Shown: positions 7,415-14,901 of the stretch, piece by piece
How the letters are laid out: each line of letters begins with the position of its first letter
Position numbering within the stretch: position 1 is the stretch's first letter
DNA from: Bacteroidales bacterium
GTDB taxonomy: Bacteria; Bacteroidota; Bacteroidia; Bacteroidales; SMBSF39
Reading direction: 5' to 3'
Assembly (NCBI GenBank): GCA_021107685.1
Contig: JAIOSH010000286.1
Span: forward strand, 1-14,901
DNA: 14,901 nt
Made by a program: the position numbers and the translations under genes
The notes under the pieces: model-generated
Seen by the model: only the letters and a program-made list of their open reading frames with translations
What the model was told of the DNA's origin: nothing
The model's database searches: none

Positions 7415-8623
7415 TTATATCTCATTAATATCAATCCCAAAGTTCTCGTGAACCTTTTTGTCTTTATCAGTTTGTTTAACAACAATCCCTAACTTTTTTA
7501 ACATTAATTGGGTAGTATATTTTTGTAAATACTTATCTGTTTTTATTGTTCCAGTTTCAGTATCTATAAAAATCTTATTCCAAATATCATTTGTTAAACT
7601 GAAATCATTTGTATTAAAAAACTCAATTGCATTTTCCTTTAATCCATTTTCCATTGAAATTTTTAAAACAGAGAATAAAATATTTTGACCTATTGGTTTA
7701 AATAATAAACTTGAATTTTTATCAGTTCTGTCTATTACTCCGGTTTTAGTAAAATCTTTTAAAACACTGATTTTAATAAATAAATCAACGAATATCTCCT
7801 GAACAAAATCTTGTTTTTGTTTAATAATATCATCTGATGTTCTTTTTTTGATAAATACATTTTTATTCTCTCCTGAGACTCTAACACCAAAAATTGGAGA
7901 ATTAGTTAATAACAATTTAACAATGTCATAAAGAACGATAATATTAGTAAATGCTGTTTTATTATTAGGGCTTATACTTCTATTCTGATTAAATAAGATT
8001 TTCCCTTTTAACAAATCAAAATATTCAACAATATTTCTTGTAATTATTGCACAATTATCTTCTTCGTCTAACGCAATAATCTCACTTAAACTAACAGGTT
8101 TTGCATATCTATTTAACGTAGAAAAAAGCCTTCTTGTTCTTATTACACCTTCTTCGGTAGTATTATGAGCTACAAAAATAACTGACACCTCTTCATTTTC
8201 AAGTTTGTTGCTTTTTTCTAAGCAGTCTTTAATTGCTTTACTCCTATGTTGTCCGTCAATCGCAAATATTTTTTCTTCTCCACTTAACGATAAAACACCA
8301 AATGATCTATTTAAATAATCTAATTCTTTTTCGCTAAAATCATCTATATTTTCAACGATATCAATTTCTTGCCATTGGGGTTTACCGCCATATATTCCTA
8401 AAATAAGACTATTAAAAAATCTTTGATCTTGAGTATTTAAGTATTCAACAATATCTTTTGTTCTCTTGCTAACTTTTCTTTGTATCATTTTACTTAAACC
8501 TTTATCCTTATGTATTTCATCGGTCAATGATACTCTTTTTGCTATTTCCTTAAATGAAAGTAGAGTGACGTAGTAAAACCAGTCTCCCATTTTCCCTCTT
8601 AATGTTGGTAAAATTAATCTCAT
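7415..8623 (-). CDS. DGQHR-domain (DndB-like) protein
   Basis: This 402-residue protein contains the signature EKIFAIDGQHRSKAI, with DGQHR at residues 123-127. It is followed by RTRRLFSTLNRYAKPVSLSEIIALDEEDNCAIITR (about 162-196, given here as a span), the second conserved block of the family, where a lobe with FSxLNRxAKP precedes an acidic LDEED. DndB, the best-known DGQHR protein, binds DNA and represses dnd modification genes. SspE, the restriction partner of Ssp systems, has a related DGQQR motif in an NTPase-like domain that responds to phosphorothioate. Here there is no fused nuclease domain. It is the last gene of the operon, 11 bp after the GIY-YIG gene. It may be a regulator, or the sensor half of a split SspE-like effector; the sequence does not decide. 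Confidence 0.75.
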   Translation of the reverse strand: MRLILPTLRGKMGDWFYYVTLLSFKEIAKRVSLTDEIHKDKGLSKMIQRKVSKRTKDIVEYLNTQDQRFFNSLILGIYGGKPQWQEIDIVENIDDFSEKELDYLNRSFGVLSLSGEEKIFAIDGQHRSKAIKDCLEKSNKLENEEVSVIFVAHNTTEEGVIRTRRLFSTLNRYAKPVSLSEIIALDEEDNCAIITRNIVEYFDLLKGKILFNQNRSISPNNKTAFTNIIVLYDIVKLLLTNSPIFGVRVSGENKNVFIKKRTSDDIIKQKQDFVQEIFVDLFIKISVLKDFTKTGVIDRTDKNSSLLFKPIGQNILFSVLKISMENGLKENAIEFFNTNDFSLTNDIWNKIFIDTETGTIKTDKYLQKYTTQLMLKKLGIVVKQTDKDKKVHENFGIDINEI

Positions 8624-8634
8624 AACTTTATTTA

Positions 8635-9132
8635 TTAAGCTTCGTAAATCTTTCTTAATTCAGGACTTAACCTTGCTCTTGAAATTTCTGAATTAATAAA
8701 TGGAACAAAAGTATTTATTAATTTTTCTTCTGTTTTATGAATGTCATTTTCATTATCAATCTCTGCATAATAAAAATGCAAATAATCTTTATATAATTTC
8801 AACATTTCAAATACCTTTGAACGTGGTTTTCTTTTACCCTTTTGATCATTAATATACTCTTTAAATCGTATTTTTAATGTCCGTGTTGTTTCTCCAACAT
8901 AAAACAAATAACTTGTTTTAAAAAAAAATGGGATATCTGGTTTTACAATAAAACAATAAATTCCTTTTTTATCAGGTGCTAAATCAACATTGTCTTCATT
9001 AAACTTTATATGTCCCCAATGTAAATTTAAGGAAATATGATTTATTTGTTCTTCCCAATACTTTGGATATAATAAAAACTTTCTTCGATGAATTAATAAT
9101 TCTCCTTTTTTATGAAAATCTATATCAAACAT
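8635..9132 (-). CDS. GIY-YIG family nuclease
   Basis: This 165-residue protein carries a compact GIY-YIG fold: KGIYCF (G57-I58-Y59), LFYVGETTRTLKIRF (Y78-V79-G80, with R84 or R89 as the catalytic Arg), a Glu in the helix HKTEEKLIN (E135/E136) and an Asn in FVPFIN (N147). All the family's key positions are present, so catalytic activity is plausible. About 55 N-terminal residues (including RRKFLLYPKYWEEQ and SLNLHWGHIKF) precede the core and are not recognised; they may bind DNA or a partner. The gene starts 7 bp after the SspD-like stop and ends 11 bp before the DGQHR gene. In this position it is the best candidate for the nuclease arm of the system, in place of the HNH domain of SspE. A role in modification or repair is an alternative. 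Confidence 0.78.
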   Translation of the reverse strand: MFDIDFHKKGELLIHRRKFLLYPKYWEEQINHISLNLHWGHIKFNEDNVDLAPDKKGIYCFIVKPDIPFFFKTSYLFYVGETTRTLKIRFKEYINDQKGKRKPRSKVFEMLKLYKDYLHFYYAEIDNENDIHKTEEKLINTFVPFINSEISRARLSPELRKIYEA

Positions 9133-9139
9133 AAATTAT

Positions 9140-10243
9140 TTAAATAAAACAATTAACACAACTCATTCCCGAATCGTCATTCAGAATATCAACCAACTTA
9201 TTTGATTTAACTGAAGTTTTTTTACTTTTTTCTAAATGGTCTTTTTTTATCTGATTAATTCTTTCGGGTTTAATTATATCTTTTAGACTTTCATTCTCAT
9301 TCCAAGTAAAGCCGTCCTTTTCATATTCCATAGCTTTTTCAAATAAATTGGGATGTTGTTCAAAAAGCCAAATCCATTCTATTTTTTGTTGATAAAAGCA
9401 AAAGTAACAACCGGAGCGGCTACGAGCATATTTCCCTTTTTGTACTTCAACTTCATACTCAATTTCGTTGTAGTATCGCGGAAAAGTCACCCCATTTTCT
9501 TTAAACAATTTTTTAACATCTTCCATTACAATTATTTCCTCGTTTTCGATAAGCGGGAAACCGGTCAGATTTGCAATGGGATAATCCGAATCTTTTAAAA
9601 ATTCAAATACAACTTTATTGAAAGTTTTAACACTTAAATCCAGTAAAGCATTTAATTTTTGAGAAAAAAAGAGATTGTCTGAAGTAGGTGTAAAAATAAT
9701 TTCTATTGCTCTTTTATTAATAGTTTTACATGCAAATGCCTTATAAAGTTTAGCTACTTTAGAAATATTGCCATTCCCAAATACAGCATTTAAAATTTCT
9801 ATACTCCAGATATTTTTTCTGAAAGGAAAAACCGTTTGAATATTTGATTTTGTAGAAACATATCCTTCCCTGTCTTCATCTCCCCTGATAGCCACATAAG
9901 AAATCACTAGGTCCTTTCCTGCAAATTTCTCAAAAGGTTCCAGTTTTAAATTTTTAGTACACCATCTTGCCTGGCTTGAGGGCAAATACCCTCCGTAAAC
10001 TTTCAGAAAATGATCAAATGGTTCTTCGTTACTTTTATCAGCAGCGCGTAATAGTTTTATTTTTTTCCCGAGAAAAATTTCCAGTTCATTAATTAGAGTA
10101 TAAGTTTCGTTCAACTCTTTACCGGTGTCACAGAAATAATATTCAATATCAATTTCAGGATAATTATTCCTCAAATAAATAGCCAAAGCTGTACTATCTT
10201 TTCCTCCTGATATGCCAAGTAGATGTCGAACTTTTTTACTCAT
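9140..10243 (-). CDS. sspD: PAPS reductase-type sulfurtransferase, SspD/DndC-like
   Basis: This 367-residue protein has the PP-loop SGGKDS (residues 12-17) that binds ATP and releases pyrophosphate, then FCDTGKE (37-43), ARWCTKNLKLEP (93-104, C95) and RGDEDREGY (120-128), all features of the PAPS reductase/DndC family. A C-terminal cysteine pair in SRSGCYFCFYQQKIEW (C279, C282) and a second pair at the very end (CVNC, C362, C365) are probable iron-sulfur ligands. DndC and SspD use such a site to activate the DNA backbone so that sulfur replaces a non-bridging oxygen. Its start overlaps the SspC-like stop by 8 bp, implying translational coupling. The preceding SspC- and DUF4007-type genes support SspD over an assimilatory CysH. 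The desulfurase partner is not in the window. Confidence 0.82.
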   Translation of the reverse strand: MSKKVRHLLGISGGKDSTALAIYLRNNYPEIDIEYYFCDTGKELNETYTLINELEIFLGKKIKLLRAADKSNEEPFDHFLKVYGGYLPSSQARWCTKNLKLEPFEKFAGKDLVISYVAIRGDEDREGYVSTKSNIQTVFPFRKNIWSIEILNAVFGNGNISKVAKLYKAFACKTINKRAIEIIFTPTSDNLFFSQKLNALLDLSVKTFNKVVFEFLKDSDYPIANLTGFPLIENEEIIVMEDVKKLFKENGVTFPRYYNEIEYEVEVQKGKYARSRSGCYFCFYQQKIEWIWLFEQHPNLFEKAMEYEKDGFTWNENESLKDIIKPERINQIKKDHLEKSKKTSVKSNKLVDILNDDSGMSCVNCFI

Positions 10244-13200
10244 TATCTATTTCCTGTTGTAATAATTTTGTTAAAAGTGCAATATTCAACGTTTTGTCGT
10301 TTCCGTGAAGTTTCTTTTTTATTGAAGCCTCTAAATTAGATATTCTTTTATATTTGTTTTTAGGAATTCGAATATAATTTTTTGATAAACCTTTTAAGAA
10401 AGATGTTATTTCAAGTTTTATTACCTCTTCTTTTTCAGTGTTTATGTCGGCTTCAGATAGATCAGTCAGGTTATCGAGCTCATGGATTATATCCGATAAT
10501 CGATATTTTAAAATCTTAATTTCTTCATCAGAAAAATTTTCCGGAGATTTGGCATTGCATGCTTGTGCAAGTGAATTAATCCATGATTTTCTATCATCAA
10601 GCACGGAATTGATTCTTTGATAAAAAACTTTTTGGTAAGGATTAAGGACCTCCTTTTTTAACTTTTTATATCTTTTTTGAAGAAGTATTTTATTTTCAGG
10701 GAAACTTAAATTTTCTCCCAAAACTTCATCATTAATATATTCTTCAATTTGATTTAGCAGTTTATCATAAACAGCATTGATTTCCTGTATTCTTTCTTTA
10801 AGCTCAATTGTAAAATCTTCAATTGAACTTTTATCCTTAATTAAATCATCAACATTGAATCCTAAAGAATATGGGAAATTATCGAAAAATGAATTCTCCG
10901 GATCGGTAGCATTTTGAATTGCTTCTCTTAGTTTTAATGCGTTTTTACTTAAATTCTTAGTGGTTTTTGAGTAAGATGGTAAACTTTTATAAAAAGTAAG
11001 AAAAGGTTTGATAGTTTCAATAAAACTTTTATTTGTTGGTTTTTGTTGCTCAACCTGGTTTAATATTTCCCGATATTTATTAAACAGTTCCAGTTTTTTA
11101 CCGCTTAAATCAAATGCTTTGATATAAAAATCTTTTGGAGTTTTATTTATGAGTTCTAAAATGTCCTCATTCAAATCAGGAATGTATCCGGTTTTGCCAA
11201 AAAGCGCAAAATCATCTTTTTTTATAATCAACAAAATCGGAATCCAAAAATCTATAAAACCCTGTTTTAATTTATACGGTTTGCTTTTTAATATATTTAT
11301 AAGTTCAGTCAGGTTTCTTTTTCCTGTCTTTGTGCTTTTAAAGAATTTAATACAGGCATTCCACATACCTTTAAATGATTCTTCGCTTGGTTCTGTTAAA
11401 ACAAATCTATCGTTTAAAAAGGTGTGAATTCCGGTTTTTTTTATAAGGCTTAAGTAAATTGTTTTTTCAGCGGGAAATTTATCTTCTTCAAACTTTAGGT
11501 TTTTAATATCACTATCGTAAAGAAGTTTTGGTATAAGTTTTTTCCTTGCTGTGGATATAGTTGCAGAAATGGCAGTTTTATTAACCATCTCATTATTAAA
11601 TATGGGGGTTTCAGAATAGACCTCTTTGCATATTTTTGATAATATTTTATTAAATGATCTTTGACTATCAATAATTAACTTTTCCCCATTATAAAACCAA
11701 TTGATTTTCGAGTTTTGATCATATAAGCTATTAATTATATAATGATTCAATAATTTTTTATGATGCTCCAGTATGGCTTTTAATTCACGATTTGCAACTT
11801 TATCATCTTCATATTTTGCAATAGCTTTTTTTACTTTTTCAATTTCATATATAACATCCTGTATTTGACTTGTGTTTTTGTAAAGCCCATAAATTATTGC
11901 TTCATTACAGGTTTTTGATGTTTCTATTATTGCAGATTCTTCAAGTCCTTCATTAAATATTAAATTCACAAAACCGTCAATCTCATCTTGAGGTGTTTTT
12001 ATAACAGGTTCTTCACTTAATATAAAACTGAAAAATCTTGGTGTACCATATTCATAAGAAACTTCCTTTGCAGGAATTACAGGGAAATCAAAATATTTGT
12101 ACAGATAATCAGTTACATTTTTCACCCTTTCTACAAGGTTTCCTGCTTCATCTATGGCAAGTTCTATATCTAAATCGGTACCTTCAAATATTTTATACTT
12201 GTTGTCGAAATTAGAATATCTTATTATTTTATATTTAGTTAGTTCATCAAGGATAGGAAGTGGATTTTTAATTCCCATGCTATATTTTGCATAGTTTTCA
12301 AGGAAGTTTTCATTAATGACAATTCCTTTGTTTCCAAAGATATTTAGTAATCCAATCGTTTTTATTATCCTTATTGCTTCATTAATTTTCTTATCCAAAA
12401 TACTTTCAGCTCTTTCAATTGCTCCCTTAATTGCTGACCATTGAGAATAATGTGGGTTGTATTTTGTCGCAATAAATGCAAAATGATAATAAATCAAATA
12501 ATCATAAACATTACTTAAAGAATAAAATGTTTGTGATTTCCCCTTAAATTCACCAATTCCCAAATGTTCATCATTTTCTATAAAAGTAAAAAGAGAACGC
12601 TCGTTTTGTGCGTATTCTTGCAAAGAAAGAGTTAGTGTCGCTGCTGATAAGATATCAAGGGGGTAAAGTTTTTTTGCAAATTCAATATTCAAAAAGTCAT
12701 TAAATGGAAATGCTTTCGCTGTTTCTATTGTTAAAAACAGCTTGTTAAAACTATTTGAAATGTTCAAATTATATTGTTTTTGTTCAAGTCTTTTCGATGC
12801 TAAAAAAAGTAATTGTTCAATAGGTTCATTAAAATTTAATTCAATCAGGCGGCCTTTTACTTTGCTCCATTCATTTCGTTGTGAGTCGGATAGCTTGTTT
12901 GAGTAAGCATTAAAATTTTGATGAAGAACAGTAATTAAAAATATTTCTTTTGAAACATCATTAACGAATTCGGCTAATTGCTGAATAAAATACAATTCCC
13001 TTTCAGGATTATTCTTGGCAGCATATTCCAAAAATTTTCCAAACTCATCAATTACTAAAATCAGGGCTTTGTTTTCCTTTTTTAAACCATTGTAATAATT
13101 ATCTAAAAAATCAAGCGGGCTTAATTTATGATTTTCTAAAATATCAGAAGAAAAATAGGAATTAAAACTATTTTCAAAAGACTTATACTCACCAACAATA

Positions 13201-13469
13201 TTAACAAACTCAAAAGATTTAATCCCATCAAATAACTTAGCTTTTTCGAAATAGTTTGCATTTTGATTTAAACTTTGTTCTAAAGCAACAATAAATGATG
13301 ATTTTCCAGTTCCATAAGCTCCAATAATACTAAACGCCCTTGAGCCTTTAATATAATTTGATACAATATGGTTATAAACTAATTGTGAATTCGGTGTCGG
13401 GATATAATTAAAATTTATATCCTGATCTCTAATAATATTTACCGATGGTGAAAAAAAATCAGTTTGCAT
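10236..13469 (-). CDS. sspC: Large P-loop ATPase, SspC-like
   Basis: This 1077-residue protein has an N-terminal AAA-like ATPase domain. Walker A is GAYGTGKS (residues 50-57) and Walker B is LILVIDEFGKF (from about 137, D141/E142), followed by a sensor-like strand EIFLITVLHQNF. The remaining 800 or so residues are mostly helical and lysine/glutamate-rich, with long coiled-coil-like stretches (for instance IQDVIYEIEKVKKAIAKYE and the last 250 residues). The overall plan resembles the BrxC/SspC class of large defence ATPases rather than the SMC-like DndD. In Ssp systems SspC is required for phosphorothioate modification and its ATPase works with SspB and SspD. The start overlaps the end of the DUF4007 gene by 11 bp and the stop overlaps the SspD-like start by 8 bp, so all three are likely made in fixed ratio. 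Confidence 0.75.
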   Translation of the reverse strand: MQTDFFSPSVNIIRDQDINFNYIPTPNSQLVYNHIVSNYIKGSRAFSIIGAYGTGKSSFIVALEQSLNQNANYFEKAKLFDGIKSFEFVNIVGEYKSFENSFNSYFSSDILENHKLSPLDFLDNYYNGLKKENKALILVIDEFGKFLEYAAKNNPERELYFIQQLAEFVNDVSKEIFLITVLHQNFNAYSNKLSDSQRNEWSKVKGRLIELNFNEPIEQLLFLASKRLEQKQYNLNISNSFNKLFLTIETAKAFPFNDFLNIEFAKKLYPLDILSAATLTLSLQEYAQNERSLFTFIENDEHLGIGEFKGKSQTFYSLSNVYDYLIYYHFAFIATKYNPHYSQWSAIKGAIERAESILDKKINEAIRIIKTIGLLNIFGNKGIVINENFLENYAKYSMGIKNPLPILDELTKYKIIRYSNFDNKYKIFEGTDLDIELAIDEAGNLVERVKNVTDYLYKYFDFPVIPAKEVSYEYGTPRFFSFILSEEPVIKTPQDEIDGFVNLIFNEGLEESAIIETSKTCNEAIIYGLYKNTSQIQDVIYEIEKVKKAIAKYEDDKVANRELKAILEHHKKLLNHYIINSLYDQNSKINWFYNGEKLIIDSQRSFNKILSKICKEVYSETPIFNNEMVNKTAISATISTARKKLIPKLLYDSDIKNLKFEEDKFPAEKTIYLSLIKKTGIHTFLNDRFVLTEPSEESFKGMWNACIKFFKSTKTGKRNLTELINILKSKPYKLKQGFIDFWIPILLIIKKDDFALFGKTGYIPDLNEDILELINKTPKDFYIKAFDLSGKKLELFNKYREILNQVEQQKPTNKSFIETIKPFLTFYKSLPSYSKTTKNLSKNALKLREAIQNATDPENSFFDNFPYSLGFNVDDLIKDKSSIEDFTIELKERIQEINAVYDKLLNQIEEYINDEVLGENLSFPENKILLQKRYKKLKKEVLNPYQKVFYQRINSVLDDRKSWINSLAQACNAKSPENFSDEEIKILKYRLSDIIHELDNLTDLSEADINTEKEEVIKLEITSFLKGLSKNYIRIPKNKYKRISNLEASIKKKLHGNDKTLNIALLTKLLQQEIDNE

Positions 13470-14343
13470 AGTAGCTATTTAAAATTTCAAACTTATCAGG
13501 TTTTTCAGAAAATTGGATTAGCTGATTACCTGCAGTTTGACTATAAGTAATAAAGCTATATTTTTTTATTAATTGTTGTATGATGCTGAATAATCCCTCT
13601 TTATTCAACAAAAATATATTCCCCGGTGAATTATACCCTGTTAATAATTCGTTAAAACTTATTGAATTTTCATAGTTGTTATTGTCCAAAATTGTAAAAA
13701 GAAAAATATCCACAGGCAATTTATCACGGAAGTCTCTATTTAAAATGAAATAATCTTGAATCTTGTTTTCGGTATTTTCTTTTTTGTAATGAGTTATTAA
13801 TTCCAAATCGAAAAATAATCCCGAATAATCATCCTCAATATTTATTTTGCTGTCTTTAAATTTTGGGTTTAAATAATTCCTTAAAAAAACACTTATATCC
13901 ATGTTAATCGTATTTTCATTTAAGGAACTGAAATTAACTTTAAGTGTTATTCTTTTTAAAAAACCAAGCAAATTGGACTTAGTAAACTCAATCCGCTCTT
14001 TTGAAAACTCATTAAAAATTAAATTATAAATTGATGCCTTGTTTGTTTTTACAAGATAATAATGCAAAATCCAAATTGTTCCAATATCCTCAATATATTT
14101 ATCCCTTCCATTCTTTCCAAAAAGATAATCAGCAATTTCCTGGACATTATCATTTTCATCAGTCAAGCCTAAAGATCTTAACCAAAATTTAATAGCACTT
14201 ACCATATTTTTCCCTACACCCAAATGTACCACTGCTGTTGGCTCGCTGAAGGAATGACTTTCGTTTAAAAACTGTGTTCCCTTCAGAGGCCAAAAGTGCT
14301 TTAATGGAAAAGATTCGTGCCCGGAAAATTTATATGATATCAT
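13459..14343 (-). CDS. sspB: DUF4007 protein, SspB-like
   Basis: This 294-residue soluble protein shows the DUF4007 signature in order: YKFSGHESFPLKHFWPLKG near the N-terminus, LGVGKNMVSAIKFWLRSLGL at about residues 41-60, and DKYIEDIGTIWILHYYLV at about 81-98. A helical and winged-helix-like C-terminal part follows. DUF4007 proteins occur next to PAPS reductase-type genes; in the characterised Ssp system the SspB subunit is a DNA nicking protein needed to place sulfur on one strand. It is the first gene of the five-gene operon and overlaps the SspC-like gene by 11 bp. The ATG at 14343 is the natural start: only 53 bp separate it from tilS, and the family motif begins at the fourth residue. 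Confidence 0.8.
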   Translation of the reverse strand: MISYKFSGHESFPLKHFWPLKGTQFLNESHSFSEPTAVVHLGVGKNMVSAIKFWLRSLGLTDENDNVQEIADYLFGKNGRDKYIEDIGTIWILHYYLVKTNKASIYNLIFNEFSKERIEFTKSNLLGFLKRITLKVNFSSLNENTINMDISVFLRNYLNPKFKDSKINIEDDYSGLFFDLELITHYKKENTENKIQDYFILNRDFRDKLPVDIFLFTILDNNNYENSISFNELLTGYNSPGNIFLLNKEGLFSIIQQLIKKYSFITYSQTAGNQLIQFSEKPDKFEILNSYYAN

Positions 14344-14396
14344 AATACAAAAGTAATTAAATTATTATTAATACCTTTTTACTAATTTTGCACCCT
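14344..14396. promoter_or_regulatory. Divergent promoter region between sspB-like operon and tilS
   Basis: These 53 bp must hold the promoter of the Ssp-like operon and probably that of tilS. Candidate -7 boxes are TACTTTTG on the minus strand (14355-14348) and TAATTTTG on the plus strand (14383-14390). Both end only 4 to 6 bases from their start codons, which would mean nearly leaderless transcripts, and neither has a clear TTTG at the right distance upstream. The boxes are therefore tentative. Confidence 0.3.
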
Positions 14397-14901
14397 ATGT
14401 TAATCGCATTTATTAAATATTGTCAAAAGGAAAAGTTATTTAAGCAGGATGAAAAAATTTTGCTTGCTATTAGCGGAGGTGTTGATTCGGTGGTTATGTG
14501 CGAGCTGTTTTATTTGGCCGGATATAAGTTTGGAATAGCTCATTGCAATTTTAAGCTAAGAGGTAATGATTCCGACCTGGATGAAAAATTTGTTAAAGAA
14601 TTATCAAAAAAATATAAAGTTCCTTTTTTTTGTAAAAAATTTGATACTGAAAAATATGCAAAAAAAAATAAAGTATCTGTTCAAATGGCAGCAAGGACTT
14701 TACGATTTGAATGGTTTGAACATCTTCAGATTTTAGAAAATTACGACTATATTGCTGCAGCCCACCATCTTGACGACCAAATTGAAACTTTTTTTATAAA
14801 TATGCTCAGAGGTACGGGAATTGCAGGTTTACACGGAATATTACCAAAACAAAAGCATTTGATACACCCTATGCTTTTTACTTATAAAAAAGATATTGAA
14901 A
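14397..14901 (+). CDS. tilS: tRNA(Ile)-lysidine synthase, 3' end outside window
   Basis: The frame opens at the ATG at 14397 and runs off the right edge (168 codons seen). It shows the TilS pattern: PP-loop AISGGVDSVV (residues about 24-33), FGIAHCNFKLRGNDSDLDE, QMAARTLRFEWF, AAAHHLDDQIETFFINMLRGTG and IAGLHGILPK. TilS attaches lysine to C34 of the AUA-reading tRNA(Ile), an essential step that makes it decode AUA. It is divergently transcribed from the Ssp-like operon and has no link to defence; it marks the right border of the island. Like SspD it belongs to the PP-loop superfamily, but the motifs clearly separate the two. Confidence 0.93.
   Translation, partial: MLIAFIKYCQKEKLFKQDEKILLAISGGVDSVVMCELFYLAGYKFGIAHCNFKLRGNDSDLDEKFVKELSKKYKVPFFCKKFDTEKYAKKNKVSVQMAARTLRFEWFEHLQILENYDYIAAAHHLDDQIETFFINMLRGTGIAGLHGILPKQKHLIHPMLFTYKKDIE

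Noticed and set aside
9140..10243. Assimilatory PAPS/APS reductase (CysH)
   Set aside because: The C-terminal Cys pairs and GCYFCFYQQ block match the DndC-like branch, and no sulfate assimilation genes are adjacent.
7415..14343. A BREX system (type 4 contains a PAPS reductase-like BrxP)
   Set aside because: There is no PglZ, BrxL or helicase gene, while DUF4007 plus the order ATPase then PP-loop enzyme fits Ssp.
14333..14344. 12-bp palindrome TATGATATCATA at the sspB-like start codon
   Set aside because: It coincides with the codons for M-I-S, is AT-rich and stops at 12 bp, so chance is a sufficient explanation.
1..14901. tRNA, rRNA, CRISPR array or insertion sequence
   Set aside because: No tRNA-like cloverleaf, regularly spaced repeat array or transposase was seen on either strand.

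Overview
The window looks like chromosomal DNA from a member of the Bacteroidota. It is strongly AT-rich, start codons lack clear Shine-Dalgarno sequences, and the clearest promoters fit the phylum's TTTG ... TAnnTTTG consensus. It also carries a DUF3078 outer-membrane protein and a secreted C1q-like protein. The species cannot be named from this sequence.

Layout. Positions 1-1181 (minus) hold the 5' part of a secreted protein with a C1q/TNF-like jelly-roll domain, running off the left edge. An AT-rich spacer (1182-1488) contains its promoter and a repeated leader element. Next come a DUF3078 gene and an mscS-type channel gene (1489-3249, minus), probably one transcription unit. Divergently, 3470-7302 (plus) encodes a large GHKL/MORC-like ATPase, a small single-pass membrane protein and a class I SAM methyltransferase. 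Converging on these is a tight five-gene minus-strand operon (14343 down to 7415): DUF4007 (SspB-like), P-loop ATPase (SspC-like), PP-loop sulfurtransferase of the PAPS reductase/DndC type (SspD-like), GIY-YIG nuclease and DGQHR (DndB-like) protein. The right edge holds the 5' part of tilS (plus).

How the genes may work together. The order DUF4007-ATPase-PAPS reductase matches the sspB-sspC-sspD core of single-stranded DNA phosphorothioation. The usual restriction partner SspE (DGQQR/DUF262 plus HNH) is not present, and neither is the cysteine desulfurase SspA. In its place, in the same operon, sit a separate GIY-YIG nuclease and a separate DGQHR protein. I infer a variant Ssp system with its sensor/NTPase-like and nuclease functions split over two proteins, with sulfur probably supplied by a desulfurase encoded elsewhere. 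The convergent GHKL ATPase is of a type known near restriction-modification genes and may be a further component.

A second notable structure is the 3' end of the GHKL ATPase gene. Its last 16 codons plus stop recur 1448 bp downstream at 7336-7386, with a 30-bp perfect core and, upstream of it, mainly synonymous differences. The two copies flank exactly the membrane-protein and methyltransferase genes, so this pair looks like an inserted or recombined cassette in a defence island lying between mscS and tilS.
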